Below are positions 1 through 12,266 of a stretch of DNA of 64,000 nt, in pieces. Positions within the stretch are counted from its first letter, which is position 1; every line of letters starts with the position of its first letter. The position numbers and the translations under genes are program-made. A model generated the notes under the pieces. That model did no database searches. It had not been told where the DNA came from and saw only the letters and a program-made list of their open reading frames with translations. Source of the stretch: Trichinella spiralis (Eukaryota > Nematoda > Enoplea > Trichinellida > Trichinellidae); contig CM012954.1 in assembly GCA_000181795.3 (NCBI GenBank), positions 2,661,967 to 2,725,966 of the forward strand, in the 5' to 3' direction.

Positions 1-3000
1 GGCACGCCTAATATTTTACTTAGCTTACTATGCTACTATAGTCGGTAATTGGAATAAGTACCTATCATTAGGCACATTACTTTTTTCATAAATTGTTAAT
101 ATATTTTATTTTCAACTTTTGAAATTTAATTATTCTGACAAAATACAACATTTAAAACTCATTTGCATAAGTGTCTTTTCATTATGACGAACTAATCTAA
201 AACGGAATCAGAGAGCATCATTCCTGGTATCATTGAGATGCTCAATGAATAATTAAGATCATGAACAGCGTAGAATTGAATGAAATGATTATTTATTTGA
301 AAATATCAACCGTTCCGAAGGTATACTATTGACTATCAGGTATTAATAAATATTGACAGTCATAGCTGTAGAAATTCCTTTCTAATGTTAAATTCTATGA
401 GATACGTCAGTGAGAAATTGATAATGGAAGACTTTATTCACATCTCAAACCGTATTTAAACAACTGTTTTCAATTTATTCGAAATGGACCAAAATTGAAG
501 GAAAATCGACTTGCCCAATGCAAAGAAATGTTGCACCAGTCTTGATAGTTTCAAGAAATACGTTACTAGAATGCCGCACACATTTGCGATACCAAAATTT
601 AGTCATCCTGGTTGCATTTCTATGTAGTTACAGATGGCTCGCTTTCCTGTGTATTAATGTAGGCATCTGCGAACTTTAGAGGCCATCTATTCACCATGTA
701 CGACTTTGTTTGCCGTTGAACATTCCGAAGCACTCTAATTTATCATAATTTAGCAATACATAACTAAAAAAGCGAAATTTGTGACAAATGCCTACTTTCG
801 AAAAACGCAAAAACAGAAGAAGCTGTTGTCTTGCTTTTTTAGAAAAGTCGAAATTTTTCAATTGTTGCGAAAATGATTTCAATCGATCAGGAAAAATATA
901 TTAATCAATACAAACGAGGTCGCACGTTCCATGGAAGCGTATTTGCCGATATATTGCAAAAAACGTCGAATAATTTTGCAATTTTTGTGGGAGTAATCAG
1001 ATACGAAATGAGATTTCCCTTCTGGTTAATGAGGAATGGTTATATACATTTTGTTAACCTTTCCAGAGAAATTTCTATTAATTTCCTCTAGCTAATGTTG
1101 CTCATTCTAATTGCATTTGTCCCTGCATTTTGTTTTTGTACTGCCCCAGTCGTTAAATTTAAAATTTTCATTTACGCAATTGCTTTTGTTACTTGCGATG
1201 CAGAAACAAAAATGATTGAACATTGTAAAATTGGATTGTAGTCTTCATGCAGTATTGCATTATTTCTTTTGTATAATTGACACTTTTGCAAATTAGCAAT
1301 TCTGTCGAATGTCTGATGAAATAATGATCAGTTTGTAAATGATAATTTGTCTACACAATTGTTGTACAGTACTGTTTCCAAATGTGATAAACAGAATTCA
1401 CTGATACATTGCACTTTCCTTGAGGAATGCGTTTAGTTGTTTTGGCCTTATGAGTCTTATAGTTGCAGCTTATTAAAGTGTCGTATTGCTTTTGGTGGAA
1501 TATTGTCATTTTCACTACGCTCTGATGTAATGGCATGAGTGCAATGGAAGATGAAAGGTAGCAAGATTTGTGTTTTTTTTGGCGGCTCTTGAAACGTCTA
1601 GCAATTTTTGGGTGACCATTCTCAGTGCATTCCTATAAGAAATAAAATCTGTTATGTAGAATAACGTGTTACGTTTCACGTTAATTGTTAATTTAAGTAC
1701 TTTGACAATTATGTTGAACGTTTATTCACATCAGTAACTGCTGCTCTAAAAGTTCATCACCAACAATAGCATTAACTAAAGGAGTAAAGAACATGAAAAT
1801 AAATTTCCATAGCCACATTATTGGTAACATTGAGGAAATAAAATTATGATAATAAAGTTAATGAGCATTTTATAACATGAATACTTTTTTAGCAGAGCGA
1901 AAGCTTCAAATGCATACATTAAGAGAATAAGATATTAATGAATATTGTCAGCAATCGCATTAGAGCAATTTGATTCAACTTCATAATTAACAAAACGTAT
2001 AATAACAAACTTCATAATTCGATGCAAAAATTATGACAGAACAATTATTTTGAAATGAGCAAATGCGTAATTTTACTGGTATTGCAATAAATTGCGAAGC
2101 AAAGTTCTCAAACACTTTCAGAATGTTCCATATTGATGAAATGCAGGCAACATGAGTAAATTCTGCATTCTAATGCTAAACTTCTAATTTAAAGCTTGAC
2201 GAAAGAACTCAACCGATGTCCTTCCTGTGTATTAAATGAGAAAGTAAACCAAATAGAGGGACCGTTTATTCCAAACAGAATGGATAATTCTCAACTGTTC
2301 CGGACAGTCCATGTTACCGATATAATCCACAAAAGCTGAATTTTTCAAAAAATGAGTTCCAAAAAGCAACTTAGATCAGTCAGCGACTTGAGTATTGGTG
2401 CATAATGATTATGTTGCGTCATACGTGAATTCCTATATCTGCAGCATCAATAGAAATAACAGAATTTATATACCTTCATACAGGATGCAGCATACATATT
2501 AAGCATACATGTTAATCATTGCATTCATACGAGTTAAACATAAACATCTGTGGGAAACAGAAAGATTAGTATAACATATCCTATAATGAAGAAAAACAGA
2601 AAGGAACGGGAAGCGTTATCGCATCTGTTCACAAAGTGATGGGGAGGAGGAAGAGGAGTGAAAAATACTTGCAGAACTCCTGAATGAAAAATACCTAATA
2701 TATCTTGACTGGCAATTCAATTGCCATGTGCTTCCTAATTCACATTGCAAGAAGTTGCCGGCAAAGGGGCACTAAGATCAGCACTGTCAGGAAAAAAACA
2801 GAGAGCAACAAAGAAAAAGAGCGTTCATTAAATGCTATCACTAGTTTAGACTTACCGCTCGACAGATAAAGTTTTTACCATTTGTGCAGAACTGTACAGA
2901 TCTGGAAAAGCAACGTGACTGTTGGTCATGATGACTGGCAGAATAATGCTGCACAAGGATCAAGGGTAAAATATTAGCTGACAGTCATTATCAAACAAAA

Positions 3001-4590
3001 TCTGTGAATACTTTGGGATAGTGAAAATTCCATGAAATCGACGAGTGTGGGGAAAAGAAAATGCGAAAACTGGTGTACATTATGTAAGGGCTTCCAAACA
3101 CAATGGAAACAATCTGATTGGATGAGTGCAGAAAACGCCTGATGCAAGATCCTCAAAAGTGTCTCAATAAAAGCAGATGCGACAAAAGTATTAGTGGGGC
3201 AGGAATGCCAGCAGATATAATTGTGCAATGGAAAAAGCTTTGAGTGGAAATAACCAGAAAATAGAAAATTGAGCCAGATTAGTAAGAAACCGATATAGCT
3301 ACTGAGGCTTTTGACCACTATACGTAGCAGTATTAGATATAAAAAAATTTAGAAGTGAGTCTATCATGCCTCGAAATTTGATTAGTGGTTGTATCACATG
3401 AAAAAGAGCTGTCTTAACGAAGAGAAAGACACAAAATGGGTTTGCTGCCTGACTTTATTGACTTGAAAAAACAAAATTTGGTGATGCGCTGTATCTTAAG
3501 GGGAAACAGTTGGACGCAAATAAAAACCTCTTGTATTTGATAGTCTTTTAGAACTGGCTGTAAAAGGACAATGAATATTATCGTTAACAATGCCTGTGAC
3601 TTGACTATCACAGCGACAGTCAGTGAAATGTAATAAGAGAAGACAGGTAACGGAAAGCGTGTTTTCTGTGAGCATTACCAGACGAATTCCCAGAAATTAG
3701 AAATCACAATATTTCTATACGCTATGTTCTTGAATCATCGCTTTCTCCATAAAAATTAATTTTCATATTACAAAAGAAAATCCAGTTGATTTCCTTGCTG
3801 ATTCATGTATATATATATATATAACAAAACGTATTTATCAGTGATTTGGTGTTCTCCACAAAGTTCATCAAGTATTCAAATTTTTGCGATTAGAAAGCTG
3901 TAATACATGGAAAAAAGTAAACCCATGCAAAACTGCGTGCATTTTCACACTAGTACTATTTATTGTCCAACGAGTGCGGCATATCGATTTTCAATTTAGA
4001 ACAGGCAAGAATTATCGTTTGTTTGCCTATTTCGAGCATATAAGAAGCAACGGTGTGAGCAAGGATTGTGTTTCGTGCAAGCTTGACAAAGCTGTTTTAT
4101 GTTCCGCACAGTAACTAGCTGATGCAAAAACACTTGCGTATGGTTGCTTGCGTTGGCGCAGTCAAGGATGCAGTTGTTGTTTACCATAAGGACTGTTCGA
4201 TTCGGAAAACACTCATTTACATAGACATACACAGATCAACAAACAAACAAACAAACACACGCATGAACGCGAAACTAAGTAGCAGGAAACGAGAAAATAA
4301 ATAAGGAGAAAGAACAAAGAAAAGAGCAGTGAAAAAAGGCGTAAAAGAAAACAACACCGCCGTCTATATAGTAACAATGAAACGAGGAAATGCCAGCCGC
4401 CTGAGCGTCACCAGTAGTTTTCCTCATTTTAGCTACAAGTGCCGCGCTGCCGTCGCCGCTGCTGCGTCGTCCTGCCGATTCACACAGGCTAGCCAGCCAG
4501 CCAGCCAGCCACTCAGCCAGCCAGCTAGCTAGCTAGCTTGCTACACTACTACTAGCTGGCACGCTTTTCTTTGATCGTCTGCTTTGCCCA
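1..4590. other. Intergenic stretch, no supportable gene
   Basis: AT-rich sequence with only short reading frames that lack domain-like composition or convincing splice sites. A (TA)n run lies near 3806-3822, an (AAAC)n run near 4237-4257, and a CCAG/CTAG-type repeat at about 4490-4540. GC content rises from about 4390 onward, which fits the promoter or 5' leader of the downstream RasGRP gene. I see no tRNA, rRNA or transposon protein here. Confidence 0.6.
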
Positions 4591-4596
4591 GAAACC

Positions 4597-4670
4597 ATGG
4601 AGAATCAATATAACAGTGACGTCGAATATTGGCAGTTGAACGCGTCTGCAGAGAGCCGAACGTCGTTCAG
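4597..4670 (+). CDS. Possible alternative first exon of the RasGRP gene
   Basis: An ATG in a strong context (gaaaccATGg) opens 24 codons beginning MENQYNSDVEYWQLNAS and reaches a CAG|GT donor at 4670/4671. The phase (2) could join an acceptor at 4991-4992, entering the frame of the RasGRP first exon as ...SF-S-LLADEADIGRK. The acceptor is weak and the downstream ATG at 5027 can start the protein by itself. This is a candidate exon only; transcript data would decide. Confidence 0.25.
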
Positions 4671-5026
4671 GTCCTTCACCCTTCGTCGCTAATTAAGGTT
4701 ACTCTTGTTCAATTGCTGGCTGCGCGCAATGGGTATCGATATTTCACGCATTTTGTCCATCTGACTTTACTTTTTCGCGTAAAAACGACAAGAAAGTGTT
4801 GTTCAAAGCGCGCGGTCCTGGCTTTGGCAACGCGCTGTTAAGTGGCGCAAGCAAGGGCGCCGAACAAAATCGCAGCCAACTAGAGAAAGCGGGCCCTTGT
4901 TTTGTCAGACGTGGCCGGCCGGCCTGGCGACCGCCTGCATTGCATCAGCCGTTGTGATACTCTCCTTTCAACTTGTCCATCTTGGAGACAAGCCTGTTGG
5001 CCGATGAAGCTGACATCGGACGCAAA

Positions 5027-8000
5027 ATGCCCGAGACGACTGTCAAATTCGACCTGACCGATCTGCGGCTTCAATCCCGGTTCACCACCATCAACAAGCT
5101 CGCGCATGATGCGTTGCTTCGACTCGGTAAGTTGAACTGTGTTTCTTTTACTAGTCGGAGCCTGCCGGTTAACGCAACTCGGTCCAGCTAACCACGACCA
5201 CAACTTTCAGTCCATTCGACAATAAGCTTAAATAATTGATCGAAGCAAATTGCTGCTTAGTGGCAAGAAGCGGCCTCTGCGCTCCTGGCCTTTCGCTGCC
5301 GCCGGCAGATGTCTCAGCAACTCAGTTGTTGGTCACCTACTGATGTATTTTTCCATTTCTTCTTTGGCAGTTTTTCATTTTCCTCTACATCACACGTGAT
5401 ATTATTGATGTCTGAATTGATGCTAACAGAATTATTATACTATTTGTATGAGCAGGAATATTGAAATATTTATCCCGTAGAGAGATTTGCAAAATCAGAT
5501 CACTGCAAAATGTTGTTGCGTCTCACTGCCAAATTTGCTGCATTTGCAAACAAACAAAGAGAAAGTGAAAATCTTTTTAAATCCCTTAATTTATCCGTCC
5601 GTGCATTTTCGACTGATTCGCTATTTGACACAGTGCATAATTCGCTCTTGTTTGGACAAAATTTGCATTTTTCTTTCATTTCACCATTCATTGAAATGGT
5701 TATTTCTAAGACAAATTCCTTCCCTTTTTGGATTTCAAAAGTGAAAAATAATTCGAGGAATACTTGTTGACAAGAACGAACAGACAGACAATGAGGAAGT
5801 GAATACAAAACAAGCACTATTGAAATGCCATTGAACTAAAGTTCCTGTAAAAAGGAAAAGCCGCCATGACTTTGCTTACTGAGCCTCCCGTCCATTTGAT
5901 GCTTTTTGTTTGACGACGACGCGAGGCCGTCTGTTGTGTAGTTGCTAGCAAGCGCAGCATGTCGTGCTAATCCAACGCCAGCTTGTCAGATCAAAGCTGT
6001 TTGCATATGCACATGCCGTGTTCTGACGTGTATCGAGCTTGTGTAAGGTTGTTTGCGCAAAATTTTTCCTTCCTCCTGTTAAGCCATTGACGGTTATTCA
6101 CAAAAGTCTCTGCAGTTTTGGAAAGCAATGCTACTACTATATACACGTTAGTTATCACCAGCAACCAACGTGTGGCTGTAGCGCAAATCAATTATTTCCC
6201 AGTCGACATGCTAAACAACATCAAGCTCTGCCTAAACGAAAACCATAGCCGCTTTGTTCATAATTCCCATTCATTGTGTGTGTATGTGTGTGTGTGTGTG
6301 TATGTGTGTGTGCGTGTGTGCGCGTGTGTGTCTGTTTGTTAATGTCTGTCTATTTGTCTGCTCAAATTGGCATCTTATGCGTTTGGTTATATGTTCCATA
6401 GTTTTATATGACGTACAGCACAGCACAGTAAAAGCAAATGTCGCTTTTTCTCTAATGGAAAATGAACAGAAAATCATTTGCGATTGTTTCTTTTTCTCTG
6501 GTTTATTTTTGTGTTCTTCATGCTGTGAAGTCAAAAAGATCGATTAGCTAGAAATGCGCCGTCGTGTTTCCATCAGCTATGGAACAACAGACTGCGCTAT
6601 TGTCATTGCTAGTGCTGATTGTTGTTTTGGCCGTTCACCAAACAGACGAAGCATGCATGTATTAAGCTTTTTTGATGATTTCTTGTCAAGAGGACTTTTT
6701 TCTTCAACAAATCAATAAGTGTCTCATTTGATAAGCATTGAGAAGCAAGAGACAAAGCACAAGCGCTGAAGCAAGCACCGCGAGTGATAATAGGCAAAAC
6801 AAAGAAAACAATAATAAAATAAATTTCCAAAAGCAAATAAATAAATAATAAAATAAATAAAATGTTTCGACTAATAATGACAACAGATATCACTGAAACT
6901 GATACATATATATATATAATTCTGTATCTGATGTAATCTTTCATCGAAACATGTTCAACGATGTGCTGCATTATTTTTAACTTTTCCATACCGATAACGA
7001 GCGATTGTTGTTTAAGATATTTTGGCGCGGTCGTTAAAAATAAAACTACTATGATTTCTAGTGATCATTCAATTTTGAAGTAATTCTCAACAAAAATACT
7101 ACTTTCGTGCTCATGTGACACATCGTTGATCAAATTTGCATGATCATTTGCCTGCTTTGAAAAAGACCCATCACACATTTCTTTATTCTTCCCAACAACT
7201 GCGCACCCAACAGAGTATCAATCTATTCAATTAAAAATAGCGGAAGTGACAAAGAATCAATTTCGCCGAGCAGCGCTTCTGTGCATTAGCTTGATAATTT
7301 GACACATGTCAGACGCATTTACACGTAATACATTCATTTCCAGTTATGACATAAGCACCTATGCATGGTGACTGTAAAAAGGCTTGTTTTTTTTAACATA
7401 GTTAGCTTACGCAGTCAGAAATCAACAACACACTGCTGCTGCTTCAAATCGTATCTCTTCTAAAAATAATCTCATTCTTCAACGGAAGGGTAGCGTTAAA
7501 TTTATACGAAGAAAACACTCGCCCCGTTGCAAATACATTTTACCATTAATGTATTAAATTCAAAATGAAACTACACTGGCTCTGTTGATTGATTGATTGA
7601 ATTACATATTACCTTGCAAAATGCAGAAGAAAATAAAAATATAACAAATTTCTTTCCTCGTCAAATTTACAATAACTTACGCCAAATTAAACTTTTGTTT
7701 GTTGTGCCCCATTTTCTCATACTTGATAAACTATTTGGCCCAAAAAGCCGTTGCTTTTGCCGCTGGAAATTTCCCATTAGATTCTCATCACTGCATTTAT
7801 CTCATCTCATTCCACTCTCGCAAATATTTCTTGATCATCATCCAAAGGATATGAGCAATAAGTCAAGTCAAGCAATAAAATTTACCAAAGTTAAACTGCT
7901 GAATTTCTCAAAATGTGCTTCCGCAATCATCACTGACAACATGAACTGAAACCAATTACACCAAGAAGAATTAAAGTCACATTTTTCTAATAAATTATTA

Positions 8001-11000
8001 AAATAAAAAAATTCGAAGCATTCGTTTGCATTTAACAGCTCTACAAAAGCAATACTATTTATGAGCAGTTTTTACACGTGCTTTGGCAGTGTGCATGCAG
8101 CAAAGGGAAGAAAATTATGGATAAAAAATTTCCGAAACGATACAACACGGGTCCTATGTTTAGTCATAAAACGTACACAAAAGTAGCATACAAAAGCAGC
8201 AAAAACTGTAGAACAACGTAAAACTAGCAGAGCAACATATAACATTTGCAGTGAACATGCTTGTATATTTTTGAAATGTGTTTTTCAGGTGATGAAGCTG
8301 AATCCGAAATGGACCCTTTACCAGTCGCTTTACTTCTTATTCACAAGTGGTACGTTACTTCTGTTGAATTAATCAGTGTCATTTCTGCGCAAATAACGCA
8401 AGACATTTCACTCTGGCCTCATACTTGCCGCTTAATAAAGTAATCGCCATTTTGTAATTTTGCTGTTTTGTAATAAAGTTTGTTTCAGACTATGGATGCG
8501 CCTCTTTCCAGAACATTTCAGGGCACCTGATCTGGACGAAGCCGTTGAACAGCTCAAACAACAGATGATCAAAATCGCCCCACCACGTGTGAAAGATCAT
8601 TTTTCAGACTTGGCCAAACTGTAAGCACATTCGTGATTTATTGTGACACGCTGCACAGTTTTTGCTTGCAGAACACCCCATCCTTGGTCACGGTATTCAT
8701 CGATAAAACAACCACTAACAGAACGCATTTCGCTTTCCTTTGATCAATGGACTCCAGAAAATTTGGCTGTCAACTTAACGCACATCGAATACAAACTTCT
8801 TCGAAGGATATCCGTAAGTTTGTTTTGAAATATTTTACGTGCAGAAAGCAATAAGACTGTTACTTCCGTTTCAGTTTGAGGAATACAAAGAGTATGCGAC
8901 GAATAGTCAACTAAATGCCGTACCAGCTTTACAGAAAAGTATTGCAAGTTTCAATGTGAGCTATTTCAGTGTTACAGTAAAAATATGCTTCATATCAATA
9001 AAATTATAACAACAATAATAGAGCATTTCACAATGGGTCCAATGTATGGTTCTGAGCAAACCACTACCTCGTGAACGCGCTGAAGTGGTGACCAAGTTTG
9101 TCAATGTCGCAAAGGTAGATAATTTTACTCATCAAAATTATCATACTATCGACGAGATTATTTATTTTTTAAGAAATGATTAACTGTTTCAGCATTTGAA
9201 AGAGTTGAAAAATTTCAACACACTCATGGCAGTCATAGGTGGCTTGACTCATTCTTCTTTGGCGCGTCTGTGCAGGACAATGGCATGCGTACCTCACGAA
9301 ACACGCCTTGTAAGAGAAAATCGATTAGCAAATTCGTCGATTGTTGTGTAATTGAAATTGAAAATTGTCTCCAGGAATTGTCTGGATTTTCGAATTTACT
9401 TTCCTCGGCAAGCAATTTTTCCGTTTACAGGAAAGTGCTCCACATGTCCCACGGTTTCAGAATACCGATTATGTAACACATGCAAATGCAATATATATAT
9501 ATATATATATTGATATTGATATGTAAATACACTCAATTTCATTATTCGAAATTTCTATTCAGAGGAGTGCACATGAAAGATCTCATTTCACTTCACACGG
9601 CTATCCCTGATTACTCACCTGAAAAAATGATCAACTGCCAGAAATTTTCACAGCTTGCCTGCATTTTTACAAACTTGATTTTGGATATACAACAGCCGCA
9701 TCTTCTTTCCAATGCCAACGAGAATTTAATTAACACATTACGAGTGCACTGCAATATCAATATTTCAGAAATTTGAATGCAGTATTATTCAATTTTACTT
9801 ATTTACTTTAGGTAGCGTTGAACATTCCATACAATGATGAGGAAATCTATTTTCTCTCTTTGAAACGCGAACCGAAAACGCTGCTTCAAGTAAGGGTAAG
9901 TTAGTCGACTAATACATATAGCATTTGCTGCAAATAATATTAAAAAATCGTAAATGAAAAATGTTATTTTTTATAGTCTTCTATTCAGCCTGCTCCTGTT
10001 CTAGCTGACTGGGCCGAAGGTGTTCAAAATCGTGTAGAGCCTTCTGTGATGCAAAAGCACGTGAATACTATGGTCGATGTAAGTTATTTATGGACGTAAA
10101 ATTCGGGAAGAAAAGAAAAGGACAACTGAATTAATCAAAATTAATATTTAAATGTGAACTTTCAACAGCTTTGCAATATTTATATAACAAACAAAACAAC
10201 ACACCATTCATTAATCACACTGTTTGCAAATGTTGCCCTTTGAAAATTGGCACAAAATTTTACATCTTACTTCAAAATTGAATTACCCATTTTCATCATT
10301 ACATCGTTGATAAGTACATATTAGCATACATATCAAAGGATCATTATCGTATATTGACGTGATTCACAAAGTGATTCAAAAATACACACTTTAAGCAGCA
10401 CGTCCATCCTCTGTACTATGGCAAAGATGAATCAAATGAACAAGCAATAACGTAGAAAGTCGATAATTTACACAATTATGTTGCTTATTTCATTTCGTTG
10501 TGGAAAAAATGCAAAAGTAATAATTACAATCACAATATCAATTTTGTAATGAACGTTTTCACGTTATAATGCAGTATTTCACCACCTAAATTGTGAAAAC
10601 TCTCATCCTACCACCGTTTTCATTTTCACAATATTAAATCAGCAGAATAATCAGTGTTATTGTAATAATGAACAACAAATCATAAGTTGGCTTGTTTGTT
10701 AATTGATTATTATCATTATTTAGGCTGTGTTTAAGCATTACGACCTTAATCAGGATGGCTATATATCGAAAAAGGAATTTGACCTTATTCGAAGTAATTT
10801 CCCATTGATCGACACTTTCAACGCGCTCGACGTGGACCAGTAAAGGAAAATTCTTACCTAACGTTTGTCGACAATCTTTCGATTCAAGTAAATATTTAGT
10901 GATGGACGGATCAGCAAGCAAGAAATGAAGCTGTATTTTTTGCGCTTTCGTCGCAACAACCGCATCGACTCCAGGCATCGCTTTCGTGAGGTGAACATCC

Positions 11001-11445
11001 TAACACCGACCTTTTGTTACCAGTGCAAAAAATTGGTAGGTTTTTGTCTTGTTGATTAGCCTGCAAATAGATAAATATGCAAACAAACCAGGTTTGGAAT
11101 ATATTGCGACAAGAATTGAAGTGCGAAGAGTGTGGCATCATCGTGCACCGCAACTGCAGGGAATATTTACTCTCCAGCTGCTTCAGACGAAGAAATACAG
11201 AACCTGCGAGTCGGCATCGAGCTTTCACTGAACCGCCAGGGTCGACCAACAGCGCACCAACTCAGAACAGTGTAGACGACGCTACCGTCAGTCGGGGTAA
11301 TTTGTTCAGTTTGAAACGCAGCAAAAGACGTACACAAGCAACTGCAACCAGCAGCACGCATCCAAACCTAACTGTAGATACAACGGCAGATTCAAAAGTG
11401 CGGTCATTTTCAGAAGGCGGTCCAAACTATATGTTAGAAAAATAA
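5027..11445 (+). CDS. rgef-1: RasGRP-family Ras guanine-nucleotide exchange factor
   Basis: This gene promotes GDP-GTP exchange on Ras/Rap downstream of calcium and diacylglycerol, at membranes. Exons: 5027-5126, 8289-8346, 8489-8620, 8672-8813, 8875-8955, 9022-9114, 9193-9309, 9375-9472, 9563-9743, 9812-9889 (or 9895), 9977-10078, 10724-10839, 10900-11035, 11092-11445, giving about 595 aa (human RasGRP2 is 609). Domains in order: REM segment (about 8-90; WMRLFPEHF), CDC25-type RasGEF (about 118-350; [41 protein letters not shown]), two EF hands ([13 protein letters not shown] and [12 protein letters not shown], about 401-441), and a C1 zinc domain (459-508) with all H/C ligands spaced normally. 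The start is the ATG at 5027, because an in-frame stop lies at 4955. The first intron is 3.2 kb and the others are mostly 51-80 nt. The symbol is the C. elegans orthologue's name, given by family. The 5' and 3' ends are the least certain parts. Confidence 0.92.
6275..6332. repeat. (TG)n microsatellite in RasGRP intron 1
   Basis: An imperfect TG/CG/TA dinucleotide run lies inside the 3.2 kb first intron. It also creates long spurious open frames on both strands. Confidence 0.9.
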
Positions 11446-11503
11446 TTTTTCATATTATATATACAGTGTGAGTGTAGGATGGTAAAAATTATTTTTACTT
11501 TAG

Positions 11504-11606
11504 TAATATGGATTCCATGTGCGAGTCCATCGCCACTTTGGCATCAGAAGAAGTGTTCGAAACAGATGAAGCTTGTGAATATGATAAGAATGTAAAAAAC
11601 AGCTGA
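11504..11606 (+). CDS. Possible extra C-terminal exon of RasGRP
   Basis: After the stop of the unspliced last exon (11445) there is a strong acceptor (TTTTTACTTTAG, ending 11503) followed by an open 34-codon frame containing DSMCESIATLASEEVFETDE and ending at TGA 11604-11606. Using a weak donor at 11433 (tatAT|GTTAGA) the phase fits exactly and gives ...GGPNYI-NMDSMCES.... The acidic, serine-rich composition looks coding. RasGRP tails are poorly conserved, so homology cannot settle it. Confidence 0.45.
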
Positions 11607-11810
11607 AAAAGAAACAAAATAGCAGCAACAAGAAGAGTGAAGAAAAACAGATTGCGCCGCTTCGCGCATATACACTGCGTATACAGCAGCAACTGCTATT
11701 CGTCGTGCTGAAGACTTGGCTTTGGATGAAAAGAAAGCTTTATTTTTTTAGCATTTTAGAAATCAAGAAGCAAAACTACAATCGATGAGATAAGCGAAAT
11801 CATGCTACGA

Positions 11811-11860
<50 letters not shown>

Positions 11861-12266
11861 ATGCGTGCCTTCACCTCGTATCGAAAGGGAGGGACACCAT
11901 CACTACTTGTTGTTAATCACCGCACTTCGTTACGATTCTTCATCGGTGCTATTGTTCAAAGCGCTAAGAGAACGGCATTTGGACAAATCCCTCGGCGATG
12001 CCTGAATGCAACTACAATCATTTCCACGAATTGTCACGCTATGATCATAAAAAGTGATGCTACTATGTTCCATGGTTATTGTTAAAGCTTGTTAATGAAA
12101 TAAATTCAAATGTATTTCATCTTTACAATTTTTTCAATTTCATTACAGTTTATAAATTAAATGCATCAACAAAATAAATTTGAAAATAATTAATTAAAGA
12201 AATATTCTCTTCAATTTTTAAATGCTGTTCGTAAATGATAAATAAAAAAAATTCGTAAATTTTATC
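11607..12266. other. Short convergent intergenic region
   Basis: This lies between the RasGRP and myosin stop codons, which face each other. It contains a (TA)n/(GATATA)n microsatellite at 11814-11859 and an AATAAA at 12099-12104 on the plus strand that could end the RasGRP transcript. I found no clear minus-strand AATAAA close to the myosin stop. Confidence 0.6.
12099..12104 (+). terminator. Candidate polyadenylation signal for RasGRP
   Basis: A canonical AATAAA hexamer about 490 nt downstream of the distal stop candidate at 11606. Other AATAAA-like motifs occur in this AT-rich spacer, so this is only a candidate. Confidence 0.35.

Noticed and set aside
2974-3318. 114-codon minus-strand open frame
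   Set aside because: Cys/Phe/His-rich composition, no domain, no splice context; typical chance frame.
7593-7949. 118-codon plus-strand open frame
   Set aside because: Lies wholly inside RasGRP intron 1, low-complexity Lys/Asn/Ile-rich start, no recognisable feature.
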